Notes under the pieces: model-generated
The model's database searches: none
The model's input: the letters and a program-made list of their open reading frames with translations, nothing else
What the model was told of the DNA's origin: nothing
DNA from: Alphaproteobacteria bacterium
GTDB taxonomy: Bacteria > Myxococcota_A > UBA796 > UBA2385
Assembly (NCBI GenBank): GCA_020632755.1
Contig: JACKEY010000004.1
Coordinates: 186,001-250,000, forward strand
DNA length: 64,000 bases
Reading direction: 5' to 3'
Translations under genes and position numbers: made by a program
In this document: piece after piece, positions 7,556 through 16,900 of the stretch
How the letters are laid out: each line of letters starts with the position of its first letter
How positions within the stretch are numbered: position 1 is the stretch's first letter

Positions 7556-9916
7556 GTGACCGGACCCTGGACCCGCATCTCCCGCGAAGGCCGCGGACCC
7601 CACGGCGAGCTGCTCCGCGTCGAGCGCGCCGGACAGGCCGCCCTGGCCGAGCTCGTCGGCGACCCCGAGGTGGCCGGGCTGCGCGCCGCGCGCACCAGCG
7701 GAGTGCGCCACCCCTTCCTGATGCGGGTGGACGGCGTGATCCCCGCCGAGGACCTGGTCGAGGGCGTCGCGTTGCAGCTCGAGCCCCACGAAGGCATCGC
7801 GCTGGGCGCGCTGTTCGGCGGTGGCGCGCTGCCGGTGGGCGTGGCGGTCGACCTGTTCCGCAAGGCGGCCCGCGCGCTGCATGCGGCCTTCGACCGGGTG
7901 CCCGGCGGAGCCAGCGCGGCCTACGGGCTGGTGCACGGCGCCTTGTCCCCGGACGCGCTGCGCGTGGACGCCGACGGCAACCTGCGGCTGCACGGGCTCG
8001 GCATGGCGCCGCCCGAAGGCGAGTCCGGCCGCCGCGTGTTCCCCGAGCGCACGGCGGATGCGTGGATGGCCCCGGAGCTGCTGTCGGCCGAAGCCGCGCC
8101 GGACGACGCCAGTCACGCTGCCGACGTCTATGCCCTCGGCGTGATGTTCTGCCAGGCGCTCACCGGGCAGCCCGCGCTGTGGGCCAGCTCCGACGCCGAC
8201 TGGCACGATGCGGCGGTCGGCGGGGCGGTCGGGCAGGTGCTCGAGGCGACGGAGCGTGAGGACCTGGGTCGCCTGCTGCAGGCGATGCTGGCCTTCGATC
8301 CGGCGACCCGTCCCTCGGCCGCCGAGGTCGAGAAGGAGCTGGCGCGCATCCGGCGACACACGGGCCGCGATGTCCTGGGGGCCTGGGCCGGAGAGACGGT
8401 GCCGGGCCTGCGGGCGTCCCAGGCCGAGCGCCTGGACCGCGACGCGGGCCTGCAGGCCGAACTGGATGCCGCCGGACCGGTCGGCGAGGAGGACACGGCC
8501 GAGGTCGCTCCCGCGCCGCCCCTGGCCGAGGACGACACCGCCCACCGCCCCGCGGCGGCTCCGCAGGAGGACGAGGCCCAGGAGGCCGAGCCCGAAATCG
8601 CTTCCGCAGCCGACGACGTGCGCCCGCCCGCCCTGTCGGGCGAGGCCGATGCCGCTGCTGCCCCAGACGAGCCGGCCCCTGTGCCGCCCTCCGCGGCTGT
8701 CGCCGACAGCGTCGAGCGACGCAGCCAGCTGTGGGAGATCCAGCCGGCTGCGTCGATCGTGCGGGCCGCCGCGGCTCCGGCCACCGACGACGAGAACACC
8801 GACGAGCTCGAGCCCGCCTATGCCCGGGACGAGGTGCCGGACTCCCTGTCCGAGGACCAGTCGGACCTGATCGCGCTCGGTACCGGTCGCTTCGCCCTGG
8901 ACCCGTCGACGGGTCAGCTGGCGCCCGTGGCCGACGGCGAGGACGCGCTGCTCGGCGTGCAGCGGGTGGAGCGCGAGGATCCGACCGCTCGCACGCCCCC
9001 GCCGCGGGTGCCCCCAGCGCCGGGGGCCCGCCGCGCACCGACCCCGGACACGCCGTGGCGTCCGAGCGGGGCGCTCGCCGAGCCTTCGCGCGACTCCGGC
9101 ATGGCGGGCTGGTACCTGTCGGCCGTGCTGGGTGCGGCGCTGATCGCCGTCATCCTGCTGTGGCGTCCGTGGGCCCCACCGGTGTCGGGCCCTCCGGCTC
9201 CCGGCGCGTCCGCCACCGCGGCCTCGCACCCCGTCGGCGGCGCCAAGGCGACGCGCAAGCCGGATGCCGCCGAGGACGACGACCCCGGTTCCGCCGGTGG
9301 ACCCGAGCCTGCGGCGGCGGCGCCGGATGCCCCCGGCGGCCAGGCCGCCGCGCCCGCGGCCGAGCCGGATCCGGCCTCCGCCGAACGCACGGCCGCGTCG
9401 AACGACGCATCGCCTGCAACCGCGTCCCCGGCGGCCTCCCCTGCGGCGAAGCCGGCTGCGCCGAGCCCTTCCGCGGCGAAGCCCCCAGCCCCCCGTACGG
9501 AGCCCGAGGCAGCCGCCCCGCGCCCCATCCCGGTCCGCCCTCCGCCCTCCAGCCTGTCCCCGACCCCGGCCGAGGTCGCCGCCCGCGAAGCCGCTGCCCG
9601 CGAAGCCGCTGCCCGTGAAGCCGCTGCCCGCGAAGCCGCTGCCCGCGAAGCCGCTGCCCAGCAGGCGGCTGCCGTGGCGCCGGCCGAGCCGGCAGGGAGC
9701 GGAGGTGCGGTGAAGGTGAGCGGTGATGCCGACCAGGTCCTGCTGATCGGCTCGGCCGGCGCCGTGGTGCCAGGGCCCTCGGTGCCGCCCGGTACCTACG
9801 CCGTGCGCGCCGTGTTCTCAGGCGTGCCCGTGGACGCCGGCAACCTGACGGTCCAGGCCGGCGGCAGCGCCACCATCCGGTGCAACGCCGCCTTCATGCG
9901 CTGCTCGCTGCGCTGA
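7556..9916 (+). CDS. Transmembrane pseudokinase with AREAA repeats
   Basis: This protein has 786 residues; its GTG start has GGAGG five bases upstream. Residues of about 1-275 follow the protein-kinase fold: an APE-like helix (AWMAPELL), the alphaF segment (AADVYALGVMFCQALTG) and the C-lobe tail. Every catalytic element is altered, however. HRD is HGA, the Lys/Asn of the loop are Ser/Ala, DFG is replaced by HGL, and no GxGxxG or VAIK lysine is visible. It is thus a likely inactive Hanks-type kinase homologue. A long acidic Ala/Pro linker leads to one membrane helix (about 519-537). An Ala/Pro-rich outer region then contains five exact 15-bp AREAA repeats, and a C-terminal beta domain resembles PEGA. 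Last gene of the 4661-9916 operon. Confidence 0.8.
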   Translation: MTGPWTRISREGRGPHGELLRVERAGQAALAELVGDPEVAGLRAARTSGVRHPFLMRVDGVIPAEDLVEGVALQLEPHEGIALGALFGGGALPVGVAVDLFRKAARALHAAFDRVPGGASAAYGLVHGALSPDALRVDADGNLRLHGLGMAPPEGESGRRVFPERTADAWMAPELLSAEAAPDDASHAADVYALGVMFCQALTGQPALWASSDADWHDAAVGGAVGQVLEATEREDLGRLLQAMLAFDPATRPSAAEVEKELARIRRHTGRDVLGAWAGETVPGLRASQAERLDRDAGLQAELDAAGPVGEEDTAEVAPAPPLAEDDTAHRPAAAPQEDEAQEAEPEIASAADDVRPPALSGEADAAAAPDEPAPVPPSAAVADSVERRSQLWEIQPAASIVRAAAAPATDDENTDELEPAYARDEVPDSLSEDQSDLIALGTGRFALDPSTGQLAPVADGEDALLGVQRVEREDPTARTPPPRVPPAPGARRAPTPDTPWRPSGALAEPSRDSGMAGWYLSAVLGAALIAVILLWRPWAPPVSGPPAPGASATAASHPVGGAKATRKPDAAEDDDPGSAGGPEPAAAAPDAPGGQAAAPAAEPDPASAERTAASNDASPATASPAASPAAKPAAPSPSAAKPPAPRTEPEAAAPRPIPVRPPPSSLSPTPAEVAAREAAAREAAAREAAAREAAAREAAAQQAAAVAPAEPAGSGGAVKVSGDADQVLLIGSAGAVVPGPSVPPGTYAVRAVFSGVPVDAGNLTVQAGGSATIRCNAAFMRCSLR
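9581..9655 (+). repeat. Five copies of a 15-bp in-frame repeat (AREAA)
   Basis: The unit GCCCGCGAAGCCGCT repeats five times from 9581 to 9655, with one synonymous C-to-T change in copy three and a degenerate sixth unit after it. It encodes Ala-Arg-Glu-Ala-Ala pentads, a charged alanine-rich helix or spacer in the outer part of the pseudokinase. The near identity at DNA level indicates recent expansion by slippage. Confidence 0.9.
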
Positions 9917-10040
9917 CGCCCGAGGCGGTTCCGCAACGGTTCCGTGCCCGCCTCGCGCGGGGGGTGGGCTCGCGTTACGCGCCGCGCCCTTCCTCCTGGG
10001 CCCGTGCCGGGTCCACTTCCCTTGCTTCCGGAGGCCTCCC

Positions 10041-10460
10041 ATGGCTGTCGAGCGCACCCTCTCCATCATCAAGCCGGACGCCACCGGCAAGAACCTGATC
10101 GGCAAGATCATCGCCCGCTTCGAGAGCGAGGGCCTGCGCATCTGCGCTGCCAAGAAGCTCCACATGAGCAAGCGCGAGGCCGAGGGCTTCTACGCCGTGC
10201 ACCAGGGTCGTCCCTTCTTCGACGAGCTCACCGACTTCATGAGCAGCGGCCCCTGCGTGGTCATGGTGCTCGAGGGCGACAACGCCATCCTGCGCAACCG
10301 CGAGATCATGGGCGCCACCAACCCGGCCGACGCCGCCGAGAACACCCTGCGCAAGCTCTACGCCGCCAGCATCGGCGAGAACGCCGTGCACGGCTCCGAC
10401 GCGCCCGAGACCGCCGCGAACGAGATCGCCTACTTCTTCAGCGCCCTCGAGCTGCACTGA
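10041..10460 (+). CDS. ndk: Nucleoside diphosphate kinase
   Basis: This 139-residue cytoplasmic enzyme moves the gamma phosphate of ATP onto other nucleoside diphosphates through a phosphohistidine. The length is typical of the family. The ATP-contacting Lys11 (IIKPDA) and the catalytic His117 in the signature NAVHGSD are intact. A GGAGG ribosome binding site is placed about 7 bases before the ATG. The gene stands alone: it has a 124-bp upstream gap and is followed by a hairpin. Identification is secure. Confidence 0.98.
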   Translation: MAVERTLSIIKPDATGKNLIGKIIARFESEGLRICAAKKLHMSKREAEGFYAVHQGRPFFDELTDFMSSGPCVVMVLEGDNAILRNREIMGATNPADAAENTLRKLYAASIGENAVHGSDAPETAANEIAYFFSALELH

Positions 10461-10502
10461 GCGGACGTCGCCGCGCGGCTCCCGTAGCGGCATCCAGAGC
10501 GG

Positions 10503-10534
10503 CGGCCCCGCGTCCTCCAGCAGGCGCGGGGCCG
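10503..10534 (+). terminator. Hairpin downstream of ndk
   Basis: CGGCCCCGCG at 10503-10512 pairs perfectly with CGCGGGGCCG at 10525-10534 across a 12-base loop, about 40 bases after the ndk stop. The following bases are not a clean T-run, so it may be a weak or Rho-assisted terminator. Confidence 0.55.
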
Positions 10535-10572
10535 TCCTGCGTCTCGGACCTCGCGTCGGTCCCCCCAGGCGC

Positions 10573-10578
10573 TATGCT
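10573..10578 (+). promoter_or_regulatory. Candidate -10 element TATGCT
   Basis: GCTATGCT occurs 18 bases before the ATG at 10597, just after the ndk hairpin. The identical octamer is at 1357-1364 ahead of the 1399 lipoprotein gene. No clear -35 hexamer is seen. Confidence 0.4.
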
Positions 10579-10596
10579 CCCGTGACCGGAGGTCGC

Positions 10597-11376
10597 ATGG
10601 CACGTCCCCAGCTCACCGAGCAGTACCACCTCTCGCTCTCCATCGGGAAGTCCTTGTGGGACGACCTGGTGGGCGCCGCCCTGCCGCTGAAGGTCGCGGA
10701 CGGTGAGTTCGAGCTGCTCCCGATGGTGTACCAGCAGGTCAAGCAGCTGGGCGTCAAGGAACGGGTCACCGCCCTGCTCGAGGACCGCCAGGCGCCGCCC
10801 ATCGTCGACCGGGCCCGGGCCCGCGCCGGCGCCATGTGGGAGCGCCGCCGTCCCCAGGTCTACCGGGTCGTCAAGGAGATGGTCGCCGTCGATGGCGACT
10901 GGAAGTTCGAGATCGACCGCGACGGCACCGACTTCCACTACGCCCCGCAGAAGATCGGCGTCGACGCGCACGTCAAGGCCACCGTGCACGGCAAGGCCCA
11001 CCTGCTCCGGAACAACATCGAGATCCCCTTCACCATCGAGAAGCGGATCGGTGCGGCCTGCAGCCTGGGGGACATCCACTACGACAAGGGCACCCGGGCC
11101 GTCGTCGGCGCCATCGAGCAGCCCGCCATCGACCTGGGCGAGCACATCGTGCTGCGCCTGCTCAACCGCGCGGTGGCGCTCGTGCTCGAGCAGCAGGCCG
11201 GGCGGTTCGGCCGCGTGCCCATCCTCAAGAAGGATCAGCTCGAAGAGCTCGTGGCGCCTGCCGGCGGTCCGCTCAAGCTGCAGATGGGCGTCGAGGACGT
11301 GGCCATCGAGGTGACCGAAGAGAACCTGACGCTCAAGGTCCGGTTCGGCTTCCAGCACCAGCAGCTGACCGGCTGA
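10597..11376 (+). CDS. Conserved-looking cytoplasmic protein of unknown function
   Basis: This 259-residue protein has no signal peptide or membrane segment. The ATG at 10597 has GGAGG at 10587-10591, which favours it over the GTG at 10582. The sequence alternates amphipathic strands and helices. It has a basic middle (RARARAGAMWERRRPQVYR at about 72-90) and an Ig-like or lipid-binding-like beta-rich half from about 95 (DGDWKFEIDRDGTDFHYAPQ). No family was recognised. It lies 10 bases ahead of the sulfite-oxidase-like gene and is probably co-transcribed with it. Confidence 0.75.
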   Translation: MARPQLTEQYHLSLSIGKSLWDDLVGAALPLKVADGEFELLPMVYQQVKQLGVKERVTALLEDRQAPPIVDRARARAGAMWERRRPQVYRVVKEMVAVDGDWKFEIDRDGTDFHYAPQKIGVDAHVKATVHGKAHLLRNNIEIPFTIEKRIGAACSLGDIHYDKGTRAVVGAIEQPAIDLGEHIVLRLLNRAVALVLEQQAGRFGRVPILKKDQLEELVAPAGGPLKLQMGVEDVAIEVTEENLTLKVRFGFQHQQLTG

Positions 11377-11386
11377 GGAGTCCGCC

Positions 11387-12013
11387 GTGCCCCTGTGGCG
11401 ACCGGGCCGCAAGGTCCAGGCCGAGCGCAGCACCGACCGCCTGCCTCCCGGCCAGCGCAAGGTCGGCGGCTGGCCGGTCCTGCACGAAGGGGATGCCCCC
11501 GCCTTCGATCCCGAGACGTGGCGCTTGCGCATCGTCGGCGCGGTCGCGCGCCCGGTCGAGCTCGACTGGACCGCGTTGCAGGCCTTGCCGGCCTTCGAGA
11601 CCGTCCAGGACTTCCACTGCGTGACGACCTGGTCGCGGTTCGACAACCGCTGGCGGGGCGTGTCCGTCCGGACCCTGCTCGACCTGGCCGGTCCCCTGCC
11701 CGAGGCGCGGCACGTCCTGCTGCACAGCTACGACGGCCTCGGCTACACGACGAACCTGTCGCTGGCCGACTTCGCACGGCCCGAGAACCTGGTGGCGACC
11801 CACCACGACGGCGCCCCGCTGACCGTCGAGCACGGGGGTCCCGTGCGCTTCGTGGTGCACCACCTCTATGCGTGGAAGAGCTGCAAGTGGCTCTCGACCA
11901 TCGAGCTGCTGCCCGAGGATCGGCGGGGCTACTGGGAGCAGCGCGGGTATCACAACCACGCGGACCCCTGGCGGGAAGAGCGCTACTCCTACCAGGAGGA
12001 CGACGCAGACTAG
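11387..12013 (+). CDS. YuiH-like sulfite oxidase homologue (molybdopterin oxidoreductase)
   Basis: This 208-residue protein belongs to the sulfite oxidase/nitrate reductase molybdopterin-domain superfamily, in the short single-domain YuiH-like group. Cys78 in DFHCVT is the expected molybdenum ligand. The family tail YWEQRGYHNHADPW is present. There is no Tat signal, so it appears cytoplasmic. The GTG at 11387 has GAGGAG overlapping the preceding stop. The natural substrate of this group is not established. No molybdenum cofactor synthesis genes are in the window. The family call is strong. Confidence 0.9.
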   Translation: MPLWRPGRKVQAERSTDRLPPGQRKVGGWPVLHEGDAPAFDPETWRLRIVGAVARPVELDWTALQALPAFETVQDFHCVTTWSRFDNRWRGVSVRTLLDLAGPLPEARHVLLHSYDGLGYTTNLSLADFARPENLVATHHDGAPLTVEHGGPVRFVVHHLYAWKSCKWLSTIELLPEDRRGYWEQRGYHNHADPWREERYSYQEDDAD

Positions 12014-12022
12014 CGTTGCTAG
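12010..12022. terminator. CTAGC-N3-GCTAG dyad between convergent genes
   Basis: CTAGC at 12010-12014 and GCTAG at 12018-12022 form a perfect 5-bp inverted repeat with a 3-base gap. The TAG stop codons of both convergent genes (12011-12013 plus, 12019-12021 minus) lie inside the arms. The same architecture occurs at 18631 and 22413. Confidence 0.5.
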
Positions 12023-12309
12023 CCGCAGGCCTTCAGCAGCAGCAACAAGGGCGTGAGCCATGCTGGCAGGGTCAGCATGGCCCAGCCGATGCCCCGGACC
12101 ACCGGAGCCGGCGTCGTCCGGTTGATGTAGCCCCGCCCGGTCCAGCCGGTGAAGTTGCCGACGAACTCGGGGTTCCAGATCAGGAACACGGCGGAGCCCG
12201 CGTAGATCGTGCCCTGCAGGGCGCCGATCCAACCGGCCAGCAACCCCATGCCGATGATCCAGCAGAGGGCGAGGACGAGGGCAGCGAGCTGGCGGAAGGG
12301 CGTGTGCAC
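12019..12309 (-). CDS. Small integral membrane protein
   Basis: This 96-residue protein has three likely membrane segments, at about 8-27, 31-46 and 71-92, joined by a polar loop with a WTGRGYINRT stretch. No family was recognised. On the minus strand a TAGGAT element sits 13 bases ahead of the ATG. It is convergent with the sulfite-oxidase-like gene, and the two stops are separated by five bases. Confidence 0.7.
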   Translation of the reverse strand: MHTPFRQLAALVLALCWIIGMGLLAGWIGALQGTIYAGSAVFLIWNPEFVGNFTGWTGRGYINRTTPAPVVRGIGWAMLTLPAWLTPLLLLLKACG

Positions 12310-12362
12310 GGGGCGTCGGTCATCCTACGACCTGCCGGCGCGGATTGTTCCCTGCCGTGGGA

Positions 12363-13268
12363 TCAACCCACCAGGTCGCCCAGGGCCGGGTCGAGCTCGG
12401 GCCAGCGGAACGGGTGGCCGAGGGCGGAGAGCGCGGCGGGCTCGACGCGGGCGCTGGCGAGCAGGGCTTCTTCGGCCAGCTCGGCGCCCATGGCCAGCTT
12501 CAGGGCGAAGGCGGGGGTGGGGACGACCGCGGGTCGGTGCAGGGCCCGGCCCAGGGCCTTCGCGAACTCGCCCTGGCGCACGATGCCCGGAGCCACGGCG
12601 TTCACCGCCCCGGAGACCCGGGAGTCGTCCAGGGCCCGCTCGAAGATGCCGACGATGTCGTCGATGTGGATCCACGGGAACCACTGACGCCCGCTGCCCA
12701 TGGGGCCGCCGCCGCCGAGCTTGAACGGCAGGAGCATCTTGTCCAGGGCGCCGCCCTCTCTGGACAGCACGATGCCGATGCGCACCCGCACCGTGCGGAT
12801 GCCCAGGTCCTCGGCCGCCCGCACCTCGTCCTCCCAGGCCTGGCAGACCTCGGCCAGGAAGCCCTGGCCGGCGGGGCTGCCCTCGACCAGCCGCTCTTCG
12901 CCACGATCCCCGTAGAAGCCGATCGCCGACGCCGCGACCAGGCACTCGGGGCGGCGCTCCGCCGGCAGGGATGCGAGCCACCGCACCAGGGCGCGACTGC
13001 CGTGCACGCGGCTGTCCCGGATGGCTGCCTTCCAGGTGTCCGTCCAGCGGTGGTCGGCCACGCCGGCTCCGGCCAGGTGGACCACCGCCCGCACGGGAAG
13101 GTCGCCGACGTGCACGGCGCCATCGGGACCGGGGTCCCACCAGGGGCTGCCGTCGCCGGGCGCGCCGCGCTGCAGCCCGACGATCGGGCGGGCGCGTCCG
13201 AGGGCGGTGCCCACCAGCCCGCTGCTGCCGGTGACGAGGGTGATGCCGTCGGAGGGGTGGGGATCCAT
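12363..13268 (-). CDS. TIGR01777-type NAD(P)-dependent epimerase (SDR superfamily)
   Basis: This 301-residue protein has the nucleotide-binding TGxxGxxG motif at about residues 13-20 (TGSSGLVG). The family landmarks VHLAGA, SAIGFYGDRG, RIGIVLSxxGGAL and PWIHIDDIV follow, and the length equals the usual YfcH/TIGR01777 length. These proteins are extended short-chain dehydrogenase relatives of unknown substrate, sometimes linked to cell-division inhibitor annotation in older databases. The ATG at 13268 is the only start that joins directly to the Rossmann strand. Upstream reading in this frame is shadow of the neighbouring gene. Confidence 0.9.
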   Translation of the reverse strand: MDPHPSDGITLVTGSSGLVGTALGRARPIVGLQRGAPGDGSPWWDPGPDGAVHVGDLPVRAVVHLAGAGVADHRWTDTWKAAIRDSRVHGSRALVRWLASLPAERRPECLVAASAIGFYGDRGEERLVEGSPAGQGFLAEVCQAWEDEVRAAEDLGIRTVRVRIGIVLSREGGALDKMLLPFKLGGGGPMGSGRQWFPWIHIDDIVGIFERALDDSRVSGAVNAVAPGIVRQGEFAKALGRALHRPAVVPTPAFALKLAMGAELAEEALLASARVEPAALSALGHPFRWPELDPALGDLVG

Positions 13269-13305
13269 GGGCGGGACGTATCCGCCGCAGACCGGCTGGC
13301 GAGCG

Positions 13306-13917
13306 CTACTCGGTGCCCTGCAGCCACTCCACCCAGCCGCGCCAGGCGTCCGGCCGGCCCACTCGCAGCCGCACCACCCCCTCGATCCGCGGGGCCGCCA
13401 CCGGACCCCACCAGCGCGAGTCGAGCGCCCGATCGCGGTCGTCGGCGAGCAGGTACCACTCGCCGTCCTGGACCTCGACCTCGGCGTGTTCCCAGTAGAC
13501 CGGCGGCCGGCGCAGCAGCACCCGCCAGCTGTGCGCGACGGCCGGGGGTTTGCTCCAGATGACCTCTTCGAAGACCGGTCCGGCTTCCGACTCGCCCATG
13601 TCCTTCTGGCGGATGCGCTTGCCGTCGACCCGCAGGCCGCCGTCGTCCCACCGCACGGTGTGGCCACCGTCGGTCAGCGTCCGGCGCAACAGGCTGCGGC
13701 CCGGCTGCAGTGGATCATCGAGCAGCACCACGTCGCCTCGCTGGGGGGTCAGGGGCAGGATCCAGACCAGGTCGCCCGGCTGCAGGTTGGGCGCCATGTC
13801 GGCATCGGTGACCCGACGCACGGGCGCCAGCGCCACCAGGATTGCGGCGCCGATCAGGACCAGGGCGGCTTTGGTGCGGAGCTTCATGGGCGGGGGTCGG
13901 CGTCCTCGTGTACCCAC
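13306..13917 (-). CDS. Signal peptidase I-like protein lacking the catalytic Ser-Lys pair
   Basis: This 203-residue protein has an N-terminal membrane anchor (about 13-32) followed by an S26 signal peptidase domain. It shows the M-x-P-x-L-x-x-GD box (MAPNLQPGD at 41-49), RGDVV, and the DSR box (ADDRDRALDSRWWG). In active enzymes a Ser precedes this Met; here it is Asp40. The Lys of the KR box is Arg78 (LLRRTLTDG). Both catalytic residues are thus missing, so cleavage by the known mechanism is not expected. A GGAG eight bases ahead supports the GTG at 13917; an ATG at 13887 is an alternative start. It could be a substrate-binding pseudoprotease or a decaying gene. Confidence 0.8.
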   Translation of the reverse strand: MGTRGRRPPPMKLRTKAALVLIGAAILVALAPVRRVTDADMAPNLQPGDLVWILPLTPQRGDVVLLDDPLQPGRSLLRRTLTDGGHTVRWDDGGLRVDGKRIRQKDMGESEAGPVFEEVIWSKPPAVAHSWRVLLRRPPVYWEHAEVEVQDGEWYLLADDRDRALDSRWWGPVAAPRIEGVVRLRVGRPDAWRGWVEWLQGTE

Positions 13918-13958
13918 CGTGAATACTCCAAGTGACCGCGGCTGGCGAACCGCGGTGG

Positions 13959-13964
13959 TACCTT
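13959..13964 (+). promoter_or_regulatory. Candidate -10 element TACCTT
   Basis: GGTACCTT ends 21 bases before the ATG at 13986, inside the 68-bp divergent gap between the signal-peptidase-like gene and the MYXO-CTERM gene. The -35 region is not recognisable. Confidence 0.35.
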
Positions 13965-13985
13965 GCCTGCCTCCGCGAGGTCTGC

Positions 13986-16900
13986 ATGCGCTCCGTTCTC
14001 CTGCTGCTGGCCGCCGTTCCGTCGGTCTCCGCCCTGGACGTGCTGGTCATCGACGACGGCGACAGCAACGCCGACGATCTGGTGGCCGAGATCGAGTCCT
14101 ATGGGCACGACGTGGCGCTCAGCAGCGACGCCCACGACTTCTACTCCTGGGACTTCGACGGAGGCGGGGTCGACCTGGAGGACTACGACGCCGTGGTGCT
14201 CCTCGATGGGGCAGAGGCCATCTCGTACAACATGCCCCGGGACGGTCGGGACGCCCTGTCCAAGTTCGTCGGTGACGGTGGCGGCTTCCTGCTGTTCGGC
14301 TCGACCGCCTACCACTACTACTACGACGACTACGGCGGCATGGGCGACCTCATCCCGCTCGAGACGCCCTACTACACGACGTCGCGGACCTTCACCTGCA
14401 TCGACGGCGACCACCCGGTCACCGACGGCTACAGCGACGGGGCGACCTTCACCCCCGACTCGGGCCTGGTGATCGACACGTCGGCCGCCTTCGGCGACAC
14501 GCTGTTCACCTTCGATCGGTACGGCACGGATCGGGCCGGCGTGGTCGCGGCGGAAGAGGGCGACGGGCGCCTGGTCCAGTACGCCTTCTTCGGCAACACG
14601 ACCCGCAGCTACTCGTCCTACGAGACCGAGTGGACGGACGACAACGTCAGCCGGTTGGTGGAGAACGGCCTGCAGTGGGTCGTGCAGCGGCCCCCCGTGG
14701 TCGAGGGCGACGCGCTCTGGACCGTGGCGGCGGAGTCGAGCGTGACGCTCGGCGTGGACGCGGCCTACGACCCCGACGGCGGCGACGTCGACCTGAGCTG
14801 GGACGTCGGCGACGACGGCTCGGTCGAGTCCACCAGCACGTCCTTCTCGTGGACCGCCAGCGGCTACGACGGGCCGACCACCGAAGACGTCACGCTCACG
14901 GTGACCGACGACGAAGGCGACACCACGGTGATCGACGGGCGCATCTCGGTGTCGAACGTGGCCCCCGTCATCACGTCGGGACCTTCCACGCCCGACGCCG
15001 ACGAAGGCGACGACCTGTCCCTGTCCGTGTCCTGGACGGACGTCGAGGCCGCCGACACGCACACGGTCAGCTGGAACATGGGGGACGGCACCACGCTGAC
15101 GGGTGCGACCGTGTCGCACAGCTACGCCGACGATGGACGGTACACGGTGCTGGTGACCGTCACCGACGACGACGGCGGCTCGGCCAGCGCATCCGCGGTC
15201 CAGGGCATCGCCAACGTCGCGCCGACGATCACCGGCACCCCCGACGGTTCGGTCGAAGAAGGAACGACCTATCTGTTCACGCCCGGCGTGGACGATCCTG
15301 GCACGGCGGACACGCACGGTTGGCTGGGCACCGTGCCCCCCGGCGCGTCGCTGGACACCGACAGCGGCGAGATCCTCTGGACCCCGACGTGGCGGGACCT
15401 GGGCGACCACGACCTGCGCCTGACCGTCAGCGACGACGACGGCGGGAGCGACAGCCTGGAGTGGACGGTCGAGGTGGTCGAGCGGGATGCCGACTCCGAC
15501 GGCATCAGCGACGGCTGGGAGGAAGAGTACGGACTCGATCCCTCCGACCCGACCGATGCGTCCGAGGACCCCGACGGGGACGGCCGCACGAACCTGGACG
15601 AGTGGGAGGAGGGCACGGATCCCGGCGTGTACGACGGCCCGGGCGACCCGACCCTGCTGGCGCCCGACAACGGAGCCGAGGTCGACGAGGCGACGCCGCA
15701 GCTGCAGGTCGGCAACGCGACCGCCCCGCTGGGCCAGGATCTGACCTACGGCTTCTACGTCTACGCCGACGAGGCGCTCACTTCCCTGGTCGCCACCGTG
15801 GACGGACGGGACGAGGGCCCCGATGGCACGACGGAGTGGCGCGTCACGGGCGCGCTGGACGAGAACACGGACTACTGGTGGACCGCCTCGGCCGCCGACG
15901 ACTACATGACCACCGACAAGGTGGCACCGTCCTGGCGCTTCTTCGTGAACACCGTGAACGAAGCGCCGAGCGCCCCGAGTCCATACACGCCCTTCGACGG
16001 CGGCATCGTGGACAGTCTCCGCCCGGACCTGGTGCTGACCGGAAGCATCGACGTCGACCGCGATGTGGTGACGTACACGGTGGTGCTGACCACGGCCGAC
16101 GGGGTCGAGCTGGCGCGGGTCGATGGCCTGCCCGACCTGGACGGAGAGGCCGCCTGGGGCCTGGATGCCGATCTCACGGACGAGACCGAGTACTGTTGGT
16201 CCGCCTTCGCCACCGACGAGCACGGCCTGGACAGTGCGGTCAGCGAGACGGCCTGCTTCTACGTGGATCTGTTCAACGATCCGCCGACCGCCCCGGCCTT
16301 CCTGTCCCCCACCGACGGCGGGCGGGTCTCGGAGCTGCAGCCCACGCTGACCGTCCAGGACGGCGTCGATCCGGAAGGCCGCGCCACCATCCACGAGTTC
16401 GAGCTCGACTCGGTGGCGACCTTCGACTCGGCCGAGCTGCAGACGGGCAGCCAGGCCACCGACGACGACGGCGAGACCTCGTGGACGCCCGCTTCGCCGC
16501 TGCGCGAGGACGCCACCTGGTACGCGCGGGCCCGGTGCAACGACGGAGGCGCTGCCAGCGACTGGGTGGAGATCTCGTTCTCGCTCTCGGCGGCGGCGGG
16601 GGCGCCGTCGGTGCCGCTCCTGGTGTCGCCGGCCCAAGGCGCCGAGGTCGAGGCGGCGCCGGTCCTGGTCGTGGACAACGCGGTCGATCCCGAAGACGAC
16701 GTCGTGGTGTACGACTTCGTCCTGCGAAGCCGCAGCGGCAGCGTGGTGGCCGAGGTCACGGGGGTGAGCGAGGACGGATCCGGCCAGACCAGCTGGGCCC
16801 CGGGGACCCTCGACGACGGGGTCTACGCCTGGACTGCCCGCGCGGTGGACGAAGGCGGGGATGCCAGCGAGTGGGCCGACGCCTGGGTGTTCGCGGTCAT

